A DNA stretch of 64,000 nucleotides from Cryptomeria japonica. Its lineage: Eukaryota; Streptophyta; Pinopsida; Cupressales; Cupressaceae. The notes under the pieces are model-generated. The model searched no databases, was not told the origin of the DNA, and saw only the letters and a program-made list of their open reading frames with translations. Below, piece after piece: positions 9,859-22,508 of this stretch. Made by a program: the position numbers and the translations under genes. Position 1 is the first letter of the stretch, and every line of letters begins with the position of its first letter. Location of the stretch: the NCBI RefSeq assembly GCF_030272615.1, contig NC_081408.1:407990889-408054888 (forward strand), read 5' to 3'.

Positions 9859-12500
9859 TTGAAAAGACCCCTGAGCAAGGGGAAGGTTACAAACCTAAAA
9901 AGGAAAAAATCCACCACCCTGAAAATAATAGAGGCCACCCCAATTGTTGTTATTCTTGTTGCACTTCAAATCTCTAATGAGCCTGTTATTGAGGAAGTCC
10001 CACCTGCTGAAGCTGAGAGCTCTAAGTCAAAGAGAAGGAGAGCCTCCTCTTCCAAAAATTACTACAACTCTGCCTTCCATCCAAACCCCAACACCTACTC
10101 AAGGCCCGCCACCTTCACAAACCCCATATGCTACGGATGTGAGCACTGAAACCCTCGGCCAACAAATTGAAGAATAGTTGGCTGAAATAGAGAAGAAGAA
10201 GAAGAAAGATGCAAGGGATCTTCATCAAGATTTGATGGATTTATTTAAGGGGTCGACAATTCAAGAATCTCCAAGGAAGATATTCTCTGATAAATGTTCA
10301 AAGTGTGGGGATGCACATGCTATAGATAGGGGGTGGGACAATTTCTATTATTAATGTGGAAACATGGACAAAGATGCACCCATGTCAAATGTGTCAAACC
10401 CCTAAGTGCTGGACTTGGCTAAGTTAGTGGTCCCAAATGTTCTCGTGGAGCCTGCACTCATCAAGTTTTTATCAAAGCAATATCACCTTGAATCTATGAC
10501 TTTGAGAAGAGTTGATGGAATAGTTTTGGTGGATGTAGGCAAAGAAGCAATAATTTCTTGTTTTGGTTTGAATAGAAATACCTTGAAGGAGATTGATATG
10601 AGGAAATTTCAAGTTGTATATAATAGGAAGAGGATGGCACTGAGGAAGGAAGAAGTGCCAAGATACAGGGAAAAAATTGTATCAGAGCGAGATAAATTAT
10701 TTGTTTCAGTCAGAGAAGGAGCCACTCGAATTGGTCTCTTTTGAACATTATTTTGTGAAAACATACTATGCTCTGTGTCAAGTTTTAGGGATTGATGCAG
10801 GAAGAATGAAGATCATGTAGGAATGATGATGGTAGCAATGAGGATCCAACATCCCCAATCAAATGAACTATATGATTTTTCCACATACATACAAGATAAG
10901 TTACATGAGGGTTTAATGAGAGCGAAGAATGCTAAGGTTTCAGTAGATTTCAAATAATATTCCCTCTTGTGCCATTTAATTCTTTTCCAAAATAGAATAG
11001 AATGGGTCCCTAGCCTGAACATAAGTATGTTTGACCCTAAAGAAGGCAACAGGTGGTCAGTGCAAAGATGGACCTAATTCTGGCATAAGGGGTCTTAAAT
11101 GGTCAAATTATGTGGCATTCTTCGACCATTTTATGATGAAATTTCTGAGATGGTTTGGGCTCCAATGCCCAAGGATCCCCAATAAAATTATGAGAGTGTT
11201 GAGGGCCAAATACTTGAGGCCAAAGGATGTGAAATTACCTGAGGGTGCATTCACCCACAATTTTGGTGATTTTTTCTTGTATTCAAATTGTACAGTAATT
11301 AAAGTTTATGGGTACCCTCGAGCACCTCACAAGCTACCAGTGTTTGTCTCTCCAAGGCTTGCATTTATTGAATTTATGTGGCAACTAATGTGGATGGAAA
11401 GGCAGTGGGTTCGGCCTGAGAAGAAGGGAACTCATCTTCCCAGGTATACTATATGTGGAGATTTTGTAGTAGACGATGATACTATTAAGAAAGTGCAGGA
11501 ATTTTTTAGAGACAACTACCGCCTACAAAGTGGGAAGGCCAGAGACTATAATCCTAAGGGGTATATAAATGACCTCATGGTAAACAAGATGAAAAGAAAA
11601 GAGGTATTTCATAAACACTATGAATATGAGGATTTGATAGGAAATTGCTCTCCTAAAACTGCATCAAGCAATAGGAAGAAGTGGGATATCCTCGATAGGA
11701 TTGAAAAGGAGAGGAAACAAAGAGACACTAGCTTCAAGGGATTTTGCTTGAAAATTTTCAAATTAAGCCATGAGGATGTACCACCAATTGCAAATTTTTG
11801 AAACAATTTTTGCTGAGGCACAGGGAGAGGCATTCGGCCAAGCAATGGAAGAGAGGCTTGGTTACTAGCCTCCAAGAGTTGTAGCTTATGATACGAAAGG
11901 AAAGGAAATTGAAGGGCAAGAGCCACATGTGCAAACTCCTTCTCAACGAGAGCCCCTAGAAAGCCAACTTCCCCCCAAGCAACATAGACACTTTGAAAAG
12001 GCTAAGGCCACTCCATTAGATTTTGTGGAGATTCAAGATGAAAAAGATGATGCAAGAGTTCCTCCCTCTTCCCCTCCTTGAGATACATTATAGGATATTG
12101 ATTTTTCTGATGAGCCTCTAGATGTTGATAGGACTATTATTCCAAGCACAATTCCAAAGGATGAAACAAATGATGAAATGATAATGGTTGCTAATCAATT
12201 TTTGTCAGATGATGAATTCATCAAGATGCTGGAGTTTAAGATTTTTGGTTTCAAGCCAAGTTTAAGGAGTTGTCAAAAGATGAGATGGCAAATTTTGACA
12301 AAGATAATATAGATATTACTCTGGATGTGGCAAGAGAGATGATTAAGAATAGTGGTATGTTATTGGTCCCAGGATGGGATGTTTAAAAAAAAATTCTTTT
12401 AGATCAAGTAATGAAATAGGAGGACCAAATCTATGCTAGGGAATTTGGTACTCATAAAACAAGGTTTCATCCCAGTATACAGGCCCTAGCACAATCGTCT
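9859..12500 (+). pseudogene. Unrecognised gene family U, copy 1, 5' part
   Basis: I do not recognise this family. A basic N-terminus (9859-10150; KRKK, KSKRRR) is followed by a KKKK run, DLHQDLMDLFKGS, and a CSKCG...C cysteine group (10290-10350). Next is a segment with FLSKQYHLESMTLRRVDG and CFGLNRNTLKEID (10406-10744), and after frame breaks a longer open stretch (11031-11801) with FFDHFMMKFLRWFGLQCP, LPVFVSPRLAFIEFMWQL and a Lys-rich end. A tail with FLSDDEFIKMLEFK and GMLLVPGWD runs to 12400. The same order recurs at 32650-37810, so this was a real protein-coding unit. Several stops and shifts make it a pseudogene. It is interrupted at 12506 by a copia-like element and resumes at 27186. 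It may be a transposon-borne gene, since it occurs twice among repeats. Confidence 0.6.
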
Positions 12501-12505
12501 AAAGC

Positions 12506-13640
12506 TATTATCAAGAGACACTGTGTAGGTCATTTGGTGTTGTCATTGATGGAAACTGAAGTTAGATATCTCATGCACAATGATTGATTTTTCTCTACCA
12601 GAAGTCATAATGAAAATTTGGTTTAGTCTGGTGAGCTAGAACAAATCATCAGACAGAATGTAGTATTTTGGTCAGCATTTCATTTCAATTGAATATTTTG
12701 TGTTGTGAAGATAGAGGAAGATAGTTAGATGTCTGGAATACCTTATTCCATAATCTTAGCCTCTGGTGATGATTGTCATGTGAGTTAGAAGATCTAGTGT
12801 ACAAGATTTTGGGGTTGAACAGTGTGGTATTGATATCTTGGATAGTTGATCATTGTGCAAAATTGATGGAGTAATTTTGGTGATTGTTTTTGTGATCGAG
12901 GATGTTTAGTCGACATTTGGGAAGCATGTGGATGGTTATTTTTTGTTTGCATATGCATTGGAGATCGGATTGAGTCGACTATGTATGCACGTTTCATTAT
13001 TTGTATAGTGTTCTTGAGGTCGACGTGTAGAAGACCTAATTTCATGTTGTGAATATATAAGACCGATGGATATGATCATTTTGGATAATAGTGGATATGT
13101 GAAATTTGTTTGTGATTGATTGTGCACAGTTTTACATGCGCAATTGAAGGAGTTATGTTCTGAAATATTACAGAACAACGAAACAAAGCAATGCAACAAA
13201 GCAGTGTGAGATTAAGTATTTTATGCTTAACCAAAACTGTACTTTGGCATTTGCAGATGCTATTTTTTAGTTCAGCCATTCCAATTATCTTTTGTATAAG
13301 ATATTGTAAGACAGTGAGTCTGCCTAGGGTTGTAGCCCTTGATATTTTGAGCGGTGATCTCTAGGTAGTGTGCTAGAATGTATGAGCATTCCCAATGTAA
13401 TATTTCTATACTTCTAAAAAGTATATTTATATTGTGGGTCTCATTCCCACAGTGGTTTTCCCCTTGACCAGGTTTTCCACGTATAAAAATCTTGGTGTTA
13501 TGGTTGTGTGGATATTTTATTTATGTGTTTGCATCTCTCTCTCGTTGATTTGCTTTAAGTGCTTGAAAGAACAAGTTAATAATGTTAAAAATTACAAAAC
13601 ACTAATTCACCCCCCCTCTCAGTGTTCCTTGATTCCAACA
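12506..13640 (+). mobile_element. 5' LTR of the non-autonomous element
   Basis: Starts TATTATCAAGAGACACTG, decayed from the TGTTGGCAAGAGACACTG of the 3' copy, and ends TTGATTCCAACA at 13640. A C-rich tract followed by TCTCAGTGTTCC lies just before the end, as in the 3' copy and in the nested copia LTRs. A TATA-like GTATATTTATATTG is near 13420. Confidence 0.85.
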
Positions 13641-13641
13641 A

Positions 13642-13656
13642 TTGGTATCAAAGCCT
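13642..13656 (+). promoter_or_regulatory. Primer binding site, initiator-Met type
   Basis: TTGGTATCAAAGCC follows the LTR end by one to two bases. TGGTATCAGAGC is the usual Ty1/copia PBS complementary to initiator tRNA-Met. Here one G is A. Confidence 0.85.
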
Positions 13657-13708
13657 AGTTCCTTGGAAGAAGCCTAATAGCTTGAGGAGGATCCAAGAAG
13701 GTGAATCA

Positions 13709-14900
13709 ATGGACTTTGGTAGTCTTCAACATCAACTTATTGTGGCACTTGAGGATCTTGATCAATTCCAAGCTGAGGTTTGGAAAATGAAAGCAAATCT
13801 CAAGGATGTTAAGAATTTCATCCAGTCATTGAAAGACCAGTTGATCAAGTCAAGAGAAAAGAGAAAGGAACTTGTTGATAAGCTAAAGGAGAAAGAAAGC
13901 CAAAGCATAGATGATCAAGCCTTGAAAGAGAAGACAAAAGAATGTGAGAAACTTGCTAGAGATAATGCAGTTCAGAAGAATGAGATGAAATCTATTGTGA
14001 TGAAATTGACAAAGGAGATTGAGGAAAAAAAGAAGAATGAGGATAATCTTGCTCAGTTATTGAAAGATAAATCTGATGAATGTTGCAGACTTGATTGTGA
14101 GAATGGCCAACCGAAGCTTGACCTACAAGAATCTAGACAACATGAGGAAGAGCTTGGAAAGCAGATCCTTCTTATTAGATATGATCTTGAACCTGCAAAT
14201 GAGTACAAGGATAAATTTAGGATCAGTTCAGCCAGACCTAACAAGATGCTTGAAATCCAAAAAGGTGAAGATGACAAGTGAGGACTTGGATTTGAGAAAG
14301 GTGAAAGCTCTGGATCTAGTCAAAACAATCCTAAGTCTCAACATCAGAAGAACAAAGCTAAAAGGTATCCAGTAAGGCAACCTAATGCTCATAAGTTCAA
14401 TGGTAACTGTTTTGTTTGCAATAAATTTGGTCATATGGCTAGTCAATGCAAAAACAGAATGAATCAGAATAGTCCATCTATCTCTGGTCAATATTTTAAA
14501 TACAACAAGTATGGACATAGGTCAAATGAATGCAGAAGTATAATGAATAACTTTCCAAATAAAAGGAATATCAGATGTTATGCATGTGGTAGGTTTGGAC
14601 ATGTTGCTAATTAGTGCAGGTCAAGATGAAATAAAGGGAATTTCAGGCCTAAATAAGGAAATGTTGTATTCTATAATTACAACAAATCCAGTCACATTGC
14701 AAGATTCTGTAGAAGCAGAAATGTGAATAGGAACGGTCTGGTAGACAAGAATAAGAATATGTAGGCAGATTAAAAAGGGAAAGCAAAAGTGGAGGAGATC
14801 AGAGATCAAATGAAGAAGACATGGGTTAAGAAGAGTGATTCAGATTCTAGAAACGAGTTCGCACCTGATTTTGATGCTAAAAATTCCTCCAGGAATTGAA
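13709..14900 (+). pseudogene. gag-like ORF1: coiled coil plus tandem zinc knuckles
   Basis: ATG at 13709 (MDFGSLQHQL). Residues ~10-190 are a long charged coiled coil rich in Lys, Glu and Leu. The same frame then passes a TGA (14279, Arg expected) into a zinc-knuckle region. Knuckle 1 (from 14408) is CFVCNKFGHMASQC, a perfect CCHC. Knuckle 2 has lost its first cysteines (FKYNKYGHRSNEC). Knuckle 3 is CYACGRFGHVAN, a stop, then C. Knuckle 4 is degenerate (FYNYNKSSHIARFC). The product should be an RNA-binding structural protein. Several TAG/TGA stops sit where Gln or Arg is expected. The frame can be traced with stops to about 15130, just before the nested copia element. Confidence 0.7.
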
Positions 14901-15173
14901 TTAAGGCCTCCAACCTAAAGGGAGTTTTCATGAAAATCTTATCCACCCCTATAGCAGATGATACCTAAATTTGGCAGGTTGATAGATGTTTTGTTAGGGA
15001 ATTACAAATGATGTGAGATAATCTCTGGAATAATCTGATCAATAATTCAAATCTGTAGGTGATTCCTTATGAGTTGTCTGAAAAAGTTGAGTATCTGGAA
15101 GGTTTAAGGCTAAACGCATTTAATGCACCCTAAAAGTCAGATAATTAGTGAACGATAAAAATCCATTTTGCCT

Positions 15174-16601
15174 TGTTGGCATATGATGAACCGGTATGAT
15201 GATTATGATGATAATGTATGTTGTCATTGATGTCAATAAGTATAGGTGAACCGGTATGAAGATTGGAAGAAGTTGTTATTGATATTCAAGTTGGAGAACC
15301 GATATGAAGAGATGTAGTGAACCGGTGTCAGGGTTTCACTAAGTGTGACTACCGGTTGGTAGTCTCAGCTCTAGGATTTCCAGTTTGGCAATCAAACTTG
15401 TGCGATGCAACCGGTGACACTCTGTGATGAGTTCACTAAGAAATAAGGATGAGATCGAGATGTCTCGTTAGTTTTGTGCACGTGAAAGATTTTTTTGAGG
15501 ATCTTGCATGTGAAGATCGATTGCATTAAATGTTTACCTCGGGAATGAACATTCTTCTTAGCGATATGTGAAGAGAGTGTGCTAGGTTACTGATTTCTAT
15601 GTGCGGTGAAGAATGGACGATGCAGAATGACTTGTGATTTGTTTGAGATTGTTTTATTCTATGCAAAGTGTTTGAACGGTCATGATTCGACCGCTTGTAA
15701 TTATAAACCTAAAATGTTTAGGGTTTAGGGTTTATGCTACAGACCTAATTGTTGTCTATAATGTCGATGATGTTTGTTATTGTAAGTGTTGGCAAATGTT
15801 GTGTTTGTATCTGAGTGATGAGATACTTGCCAAACCAGTGAGTGGAAAACTGCATAGTAGAGGAACTAAAAAGGATCTGCCTTAGCATGTAGTGTTGTTA
15901 TCAGATCAGAGCTTTACCTGTTGTCTTCTAACCATTTCAACAATAGGAAAATCTCTTTGTCGGGTAGATTTAACAGGCTTATTGTAAATCCTCTAACCAG
16001 GTGACTCAAGATCATTGAGTTCTTCAAATCCTCTAGCAAGGTAACCTTTGACAGGGTTTCAACCTTTAACAAGGTATATAGCCATCCGTTAACCGGGTGA
16101 TCTTTAACAGGATCGGTTCCTAGCAGAACCTTATTGTAAAGTCTTTAACCGGACTAGGCTCCTAACAGAGCAAGCTTCAAAAGAGTTCAAAAACAAGCTT
16201 GTGGGTATTCATCCCTACCGTGGTTTTTCCCATTTGGGTTTCCACGTGAAAAATTTGTGTGTCATGAGTTGTGTATTTTTCATGTGATGATTGAGTATTC
16301 TTTGTTTAGGTGATTATGCATGCAGAGCTAATAGTTATGGTATTACTGATACAACACATGCATATGTATATTGGGGAAGTAGTTATCAAGTGTTGAATGT
16401 TATTTGAAGTATTCAGTTTTACTGGTTTAGATGTCTGAAGTCTTACTGTGTTTAACCGGTATTGCCATGGTTAAGTTCAGTGATGAAGACAACCGATTAT
16501 CATTGTTTTAACTTGATAAGTTGCTGAGAAGTTTTTGTCTATACCGATTCACCCCCCTCTCAGTACCAGTTAGGGTATTTGTTGTTCATCATTATTCATC
16601 A
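15174..16601 (+). mobile_element. 5' LTR of the Ty1/copia element
   Basis: Begins TGTTGGCATATGATGAACC and ends ATTATTCATCA. The first 250 bases carry several AACCGGT words (15190-15420). The part around 15950-16170 is a chain of short degenerate units of the type CCTTTAACAGGGT. A pyrimidine tract TTCACCCCCCTCTCAGTACC lies near the end. Confidence 0.9.
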
Positions 16602-16602
16602 A

Positions 16603-16616
16603 TTGGTATCAGAGCA
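16603..16616 (+). promoter_or_regulatory. Primer binding site, initiator-Met type
   Basis: TTGGTATCAGAGCA begins two bases after the 5' LTR. This is the standard complement of the 3' end of initiator tRNA-Met used by Ty1/copia elements. Confidence 0.92.
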
Positions 16617-16672
16617 ACTCCAGGTCCTCGGTGATATAAGCTTAACCGCTTGAGGTAAAAGATCTTTCTTTA

Positions 16673-17344
16673 ATGATGAAGAGGGAAGATCCTAAGTTCA
16701 ATGGAGATAACTTCAAAATATGGAAGGAAAGAACAAAGATTTATATCAAGATTTTAGGTGCTCAACACTAGAGCTATGTTGAGAATGCATATGTAATCCC
16801 CACTGGCACTCTAATCGATGATCAAAAAAGAGAGATTCAAGAAAATGGGCAAGTCATGGAAGCCCTTATTAGCAGTTTGTTCGATATTGAGTTCATTGAT
16901 CTACAAGATAAGGACACTCCTAAGGATGTATGGGACACATTGGAAACCATTTATGGTGGTGATGAACATGTCAAGCAAGCTAAGGAAGAAAGCCTTAGAG
17001 GAAAATTTCAAGACATGAGGATGGCTAAAGAAGAGATCATTCAACAATATGTTATAAGGATCAAGACTGTGGTTGGAGACATCAAGAGCACTGGTAGAAC
17101 AATTGATGATGCCACTGATGTCAGTAAAGTTTTGAGATCATTGTTACCGGTCTATGCAATCAGAGTTGCTGCTATTCAGGAGCTAAGATATATCGACAAA
17201 ACCAAGGTATCCCTAGACTCTATCATTGCAAAGTTGACAACATATGAGTTGAATAGCTATGATGGCAGTGTTCATAAGACTGAGTTAGCTTTTAGAGCAT
17301 CTGTTGCACCAACCAGAAAAGGAAAAGAAGTAAGTACGTTATGA
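16673..17344 (+). pseudogene. copia gag
   Basis: ATG ATG at 16673. The N-terminal FNGDNFKIWKERTKIYIK is the typical substrate-like start of the copia gag (UBN2-type) domain, and DVWDTLETIYGGDEHVKQAK with the downstream LRGKFQDMRM is its core. One TAG lies near 16771 and a one-base shift near 17340 moves the frame into the next segment. The product is the particle protein. Confidence 0.9.
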
Positions 17345-17348
17345 ATCC

Positions 17349-18028
17349 ATGCAATGCAAAGGTATGGATGATGAAGAGATTCTGATGGAGTTTGAAGCTC
17401 TTCTTGCCAAGAGACTTCCAAAAGGCACCGGAAAATGCAAAGGTAAGCTTCCTTTAAAATGTTTTTCCTGCAATAAGATAGGACATATAGTTGTTAACTG
17501 TCCTAACAATGACAATAAGGATAAACTAGAGAGGTTTAGAAAGTATAAAGGAGGAGGTAGAAGAAATTGTCTTGTTGCAGTTGATGAAGGTGTTACTGAT
17601 GAAGAATCAGAGGATGAAGAGAATGAAGACATAGTGTTTGTAGCTGTAAAGGAAGAAGTGTCTAACAAGAAAGTCCTTGTCTCTCGCATTGACAACTCTA
17701 ATGAGTGGATTATTGATAGTGGGTGTTCTCACCACATGACTGATGACCAAAGAAAGTTTCTGTCTCTGGAAGAATATGATGGAGGTGTTGTCAGGTTTGG
17801 CAACGATGCACCATGCTTGGTAAAAGGTAAAGGATCCATCTCACTGAATGGAAAGAGTAGTGTGGATGATGTTTACTGGGCATAAGGTCTTAAGCATAAC
17901 CTTTTGAGTGTTGCTCAGCTAAATAACAAAGGACTCATTCTAGAGTTCAAAGGTGGAGTCTGCAGTATAATTGCAAAGAGTGGTGAACTTATTGCCACCG
18001 GTAAGCAAACCAGAGGTAACTTATATTA
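17349..18028 (+). pseudogene. copia nucleocapsid zinc knuckle and aspartic protease
   Basis: CFSCNKIGHIVVNC (from 17461) is an intact CCHC knuckle. A Glu/Asp-rich linker follows. EWIIDSGCSHHMT (about 17704) is the copia protease signature with the catalytic D-S-G, followed by VRFGNDAPCLVKGKG. A stop at 17883 replaces the Gln usual in the Y-W-A-Q-G-L motif, and coding continues in frame to a TAG at 18027. Protease would cut the polyprotein. Confidence 0.9.
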
Positions 18029-18029
18029 G

Positions 18030-18970
18030 TTGAATGCCAAGATTAGTCAGTGTCTAATGACAAAGTTTGATGACAGTTGGATATGGCATAGGAGACTTTG
18101 TCATATGAATTTTGATAATATTGTAAAAGCTAGTAAGATCAAGGCAGTAAGAGGATTTCCTTTGCTGAACAAACCAGATAATTCTTTGTGCAGAGAATGT
18201 CAACTTGGGAAGATGTCTTCCTCAACTTTCAAAGGTAAGTCTTTTTCAGCAAAGAAATTACTTGATCTTGTGCATACCGATTTGTGTGGTCCAATGAAAA
18301 CTATAAATATTCAGGGAGATAGGTATTTCATGATTCTTACCGATGACTGCTCAAGAATGATGTGGGTCACATTCTTGAAAGACAAGTCTGAGGCGTTTGG
18401 AAAGTTCAAAGCCTTTAGAGCATTAGTAGAGAAGGAAAGTGGTCAAAGGATAAAATGCCTAAGAACTGATCAAGGAGGTGAATTCACTTCTGATGAATTC
18501 AACAAGTACTGTGAAGAGAACGGTATCAAGAGGCAGTTATCTGTCCCAAGGACACCACAACATAATGGCATGGCAGAAAGGAATAACAGGACTATAGTTG
18601 AAGCGGCTAGAACAATGCTGATCCAAAGAAAGGTTGCTCACACTTTTTGGAGAGAAGCGGTGAGCAATGCAGTCTATACTATGAACCGAGTACTCATCAA
18701 GAAAGGTAAAGTTAAAACCCCTTACGAGTACTCGACCAGGAAGACTCCCACTGTGAGTTATTTTAAAGTATTTGGCAGTAAGTGTTATATCAAGAGAGGT
18801 GAGCATCTAAGTAAGTTTGATGCTAAATGTGATGAAGGAATATTTTAGGGTTATTCCACTAAGAGCAAAGCTCTCAAGTGCTACAACAATAGGACTAAGA
18901 AAAAATGTTGAGAGTATCAATGTCAGGGTTGATGAATTCCCTAAGAAGCCCGAGGAAAGCTATAGCAAGT
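18030..18970 (+). pseudogene. copia integrase
   Basis: WHRRLCHMNFDNIVKAS with CRECQLGKM is the HHCC zinc-binding N-terminus. The catalytic core follows: HTDLCGPM and LTDDCSRMMWV, then RTDQGGEF, then the Glu of MAERNNRTIVEAARTML, so the D, D and E acidic positions are all present. VFGSKCYIKRG marks the start of the C-terminal part. A TAG at 18846 replaces Leu in the G-I-F-L-G-Y motif. The enzyme would insert cDNA into the genome. Confidence 0.93.
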
Positions 18971-18972
18971 AA

Positions 18973-20774
18973 GTGGAAGATGAACCAGGTGTAAGCTTCT
19001 TGGAACTGGTTAAGAAGGAAACAAGAAAAGACCTAAGTGTTCCTATACTGGTAGAAGCTACGGTAGGTGAAGAAGAAGATGGAGAAGAAGAAGAAGAGGA
19101 AAAGCAAGCAGAACCAGTTAGAGTCATTCCTAGATATGTGAAATTACATCATGATCCGAAGCAGATCATAGGAGATAAAGATGCAGGGATACTCACAAGA
19201 AGAAAGGTGAAAGAAAACTCTTGCATGATTTCCGAATTTGACCCTAAGACTACTGGAGAGGCACTTACATATGAAGACTGGATTAAGGAAATGGAAGAGG
19301 AGCTAGACCAGATAGAAAAGAATGCAACACAGTCTTTGGTACCCAGACCGGAACACAAGAATGTCATAGGTACCAAATGGGTCTTCAGGAATAAGCTAAA
19401 CGAAGAAGGAACAATTGTAAGGAACAAGGCAAGACTTGTATGCAAGGGATATGCTTAGGAAGAAGGAGAAGACTATGGAGAAACCTTTGCCCCAGTGGCT
19501 AGATTGGAAGGTGTTCTAATGCTACTTGCATTTGCAGCATTTAAGGGATTCAAGGTATATTAGATGGATGTGAAATATGCGTTCTTGAATGGAATCCTAG
19601 AAGAGGAAGTGTATATTGAGCAACTAGATGGGTTTGCCTTATCAGAAGATAGTAACATGGTGTGTATATTACACAAGGCCCTATATGGATTGAAACAAGC
19701 ACCATGGGCATAGTATGAATGATTACACTCTCGTCTTGTGAAAATAGGATCTCAAAGAACAAGTGAGGACAACAACATCTACCTGAAATCTGAAGGTGAT
19801 CAGATTCTGATCTGTGAAGTGTTTGTAGATGACATAATATTTGGAGGAGATGATGAGATGAGCCATTCATTTGCAGATGAAATGAAGAAAGAGTTTGAGA
19901 TGTCTCTGATTGGAGAGATAAAATTCTTCATTGATTTACAGATTCAACAAATGAAAGAGGGTATCTTTATTACCTAGTCTAAGTATGTCAAAGAGGTATT
20001 GAAGACCTTTGGCATGGAGGAAAGCAAATCGGTTGGTACACCGATGGTGACCGGATGTAAATTGACTAAGGAAGATGATTCAACATTGGTGAATGAGAAG
20101 GAGTATCAGTCAATGATCGATAAGGTGCACTATGTGGTACACAACAGACCAGATATTGCTCATGTAGTGGGCATTGTGGCCCTCGTTTCAGAAAAGTCCA
20201 AGAGAATCCCACTTGGTAGCAGTCAAGAGGATTCTTAGATACCTGAAAGGGACAGTTGATTATGGGTTGTGGTATCCATGCAATGGTGATTTTAATCTTA
20301 AAGTATATACCGATGTAGATTGGGCACGTAATGTGGACGACCGGAAGAGCACAACCGGTGGAGCGTTCTTTCTTGGTGGAAGACTAGTGTCATGGACGAG
20401 TAAGAAGCAGAGTTGTACGACTTAGTCTACAGCTGAAGTGGAGTATGTGGTAGCATTTATGAACTGCACTCAAGCAATCTAGATGAAACATGTATTGGAT
20501 GGTTTCAAAGTACCTATATCTAAATCGACGAATATATTTTGTGACAACACAAGTGCAATCAATTTCCAAGAATCCAGTATTGTATGCTATAACTAAGCAC
20601 ATTGAGATCAAGTATCATTTCTTGAGAGAGAAGGTTCAAAATAGAGGGTTTGTATTACAACATGTTTCCAGTAAGGAGTAGCTAGCAGAAATATTCACTA
20701 AGCCCTTACCGAAGACTACATTTACCTATTTGAGAGGTGAATTAGGGGTTCTACCCCTTCATGAAGTAAACTAA
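18973..20774 (+). pseudogene. copia reverse transcriptase and RNase H
   Basis: YEDWIKEMEEELDQIEKN and GTKWVFRNKLNEEGTI open the reverse transcriptase. ARLVCKGYA, FAPVARLE and LYGLKQAPWA follow, with the catalytic FVDDIIFGG at about 19825 (usual form YVDDI). RNase H has VYTDVDWARNVDDRKSTTGG and the WTSKKQS...STAEVEY motif around 20395. Stops at 19456, 19561, 19711 and 19977 and in the RNase H part are mostly TAG where Gln or Trp is expected. There are frameshifts near 20190 and 20540. The C-terminus (LPLHEVN) ends at 20774. Confidence 0.92.
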
Positions 20775-20996
20775 AGTTTTGTGCTCCACATCAGTCAAGT
20801 ACTATAATGACAAATCTTACAAGGTTGATGTGTTGAAGGATGCTACTCCATAGGGGGAGCAGCATAGTGGAGAATGGAAGCTTGTGCCTCCACTTTGGCA
20901 TTGTTGTCAAAGGGGGAGAAGATATCTGATGATGAAGATATATGTTATAGTTGCAATGCTACACTAAGTATTGCCATCAATGCCAAAGGGGGAGAT
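20775..20996 (+). other. 3' untranslated part with repeated AGGGGGAG words and PPT
   Basis: Three G-rich words occur: ATAGGGGGAGCAG near 20850, CAAAGGGGGAGAAG near 20910, and the true polypurine tract AAAGGGGGAGAT at 20985-20996 touching the LTR. The upstream two may be older or spare tracts. Confidence 0.75.
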
Positions 20997-22437
20997 TTTT
21001 GGCATATGATGAACCGATATGATGATTATGATGATAATGTATGTTGTCATTGATGTCAATAAGTACAGGTGAACCGGTATGAAGATTGGAAGAAGTTTTT
21101 ATTGATGTTCAAGTTGGAGAACCGGTATGAAGAGATGTAGTGAACCAGTGTCAGGTTTTCACTAAGTGTGACTACCAGTTGGTAGTCTCAGCTCTAGGAT
21201 TTCCGGTTTGGAAATCTAACTTGTGTGATGCAACCAGTGACACTCTGTGATGAGTTAGCTAAGAAATAAGGATGAGATAGAGATGCCACATCAATTTTAT
21301 GCATGTGAAAGATTTCCTTGAGGATCTTGCATGTGAAGATCGATTGCATTAAATGTCTACCTCGGGAATGGACATTCTTCTTAGCGTTATGTGAAGAGAG
21401 CGTGATGGGTTACTGATTTCTATGTGCGGTAAAGAATGGATGATGCAGAATGACTCGTGATCTGTTTGAGATTGTTTTATTCTATGCAAAGTGTTTGAAC
21501 GGTCAGGATTGGACAGCTTGTAATTGTAAACCTAAAATATTTAGGGTTTAGGGTTTATGCTACCGACCTAATTGCTGTCTGAAAGGTCGATGATTTTTAT
21601 TATTGTAAGTGTTGGCAAATGTTGTGTTTGTATCCGAGTGATGAGATACTTGCCAGACCAGTGAGTGGAAAACTGCAGTGTGATTGCAGAGTAGAGGAAC
21701 TAAAAAGGATCTGCCTTAGCATGTAGTGTTGTTATCAGATCAGAGCTTTACCTGTTGTCTTCTAACCATTTCAACAGTAGGGAAATCCCTTTGTCAGGTA
21801 GATTTAACAGGCTTCTTGTAAATCCTCTAACTAGGTGACTCAAGATCATTGAGTTCTTCAAATCCTCTAGCAAGGTAACCTTTGATAGGGTTTCAACCTT
21901 TAACAGGGTATATAGCCATCCCTTAACCGGGTGATCTTTAACAGAATCGGTTCCTAGCATAACCTTATTGTAAAGTCTTTAACCGGACTAGGCTCCTAAC
22001 AGAGCGAGCTTCAAAAGAGTTCAAAAACAAGCTTGTGGGTATTCATCCCTGTCGTGGTTTTTCCCATTTGGGTTTTCACGTGAAAAATTTGTGTGTCATG
22101 AGTTGTGTATTTTTCATGTGATGATTGAGTATTCTTTGTTTAGGTGATTATGCATGCAGAGCTAGTAGTTATGGTATTACTGATAGAACGCATGCATATT
22201 TATATTGGGGAAGTAGTTATCAAGTGTTGAATGTTATTTGAAGTATTCAGTTTTACTGGTTTAGATGTCTGAAGTCTTACTATGTTCAACCGTTATTGCC
22301 ATGGTTAAGTTCAATGATGAAGACAACCAGTTATCATTGTTTTAACTTGATAAGTTGTTGAGAAGTTTTTGTCTGTACTGATTCACCCCCCCCTCTCGGT
22401 ACCAGTTAGGGTATTTGTTGTTCATCATTATTCATCA
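20997..22437 (+). mobile_element. 3' LTR of the Ty1/copia element
   Basis: Aligns over its full length with 15174-16601 with scattered substitutions and a few small indels. The first two bases are TT where TG is expected. It ends TTCATCA followed by the duplicated TGCCT. Confidence 0.9.
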
Positions 22438-22508
22438 TGCCTTTCATTTTTCACTTTGCATTCCAGAGAAGAAGAGGATAGAACTCTAAGAGAATATTAT
22501 CCAAGAGA

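Larger units (their letters stand above)
15174..22437 (+). mobile_element. Complete Ty1/copia retrotransposon, inactivated
   Basis: LTRs at 15174-16601 and 20997-22437 align throughout. Perfect 5-bp target duplications TGCCT lie at 15169-15173 and 22438-22442. Order inside is PBS, gag, protease, integrase, reverse transcriptase/RNase H, PPT. Integrase before reverse transcriptase is the Ty1/copia order. It inserted between ORF1 and ORF2 of the non-autonomous element. About a dozen stops, mostly TAG for Gln or Trp, and a few frameshifts inactivate it. The PPT AAAGGGGGAGAT followed by a TGTTGG-type LTR start resembles the SIRE/Maximus-type copia elements, but I cannot test the lineage here. Confidence 0.95.

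Noticed and set aside
20775-20996. A second gene after copia pol
   Set aside because: Only short frames. The G-rich words fit polypurine tracts.
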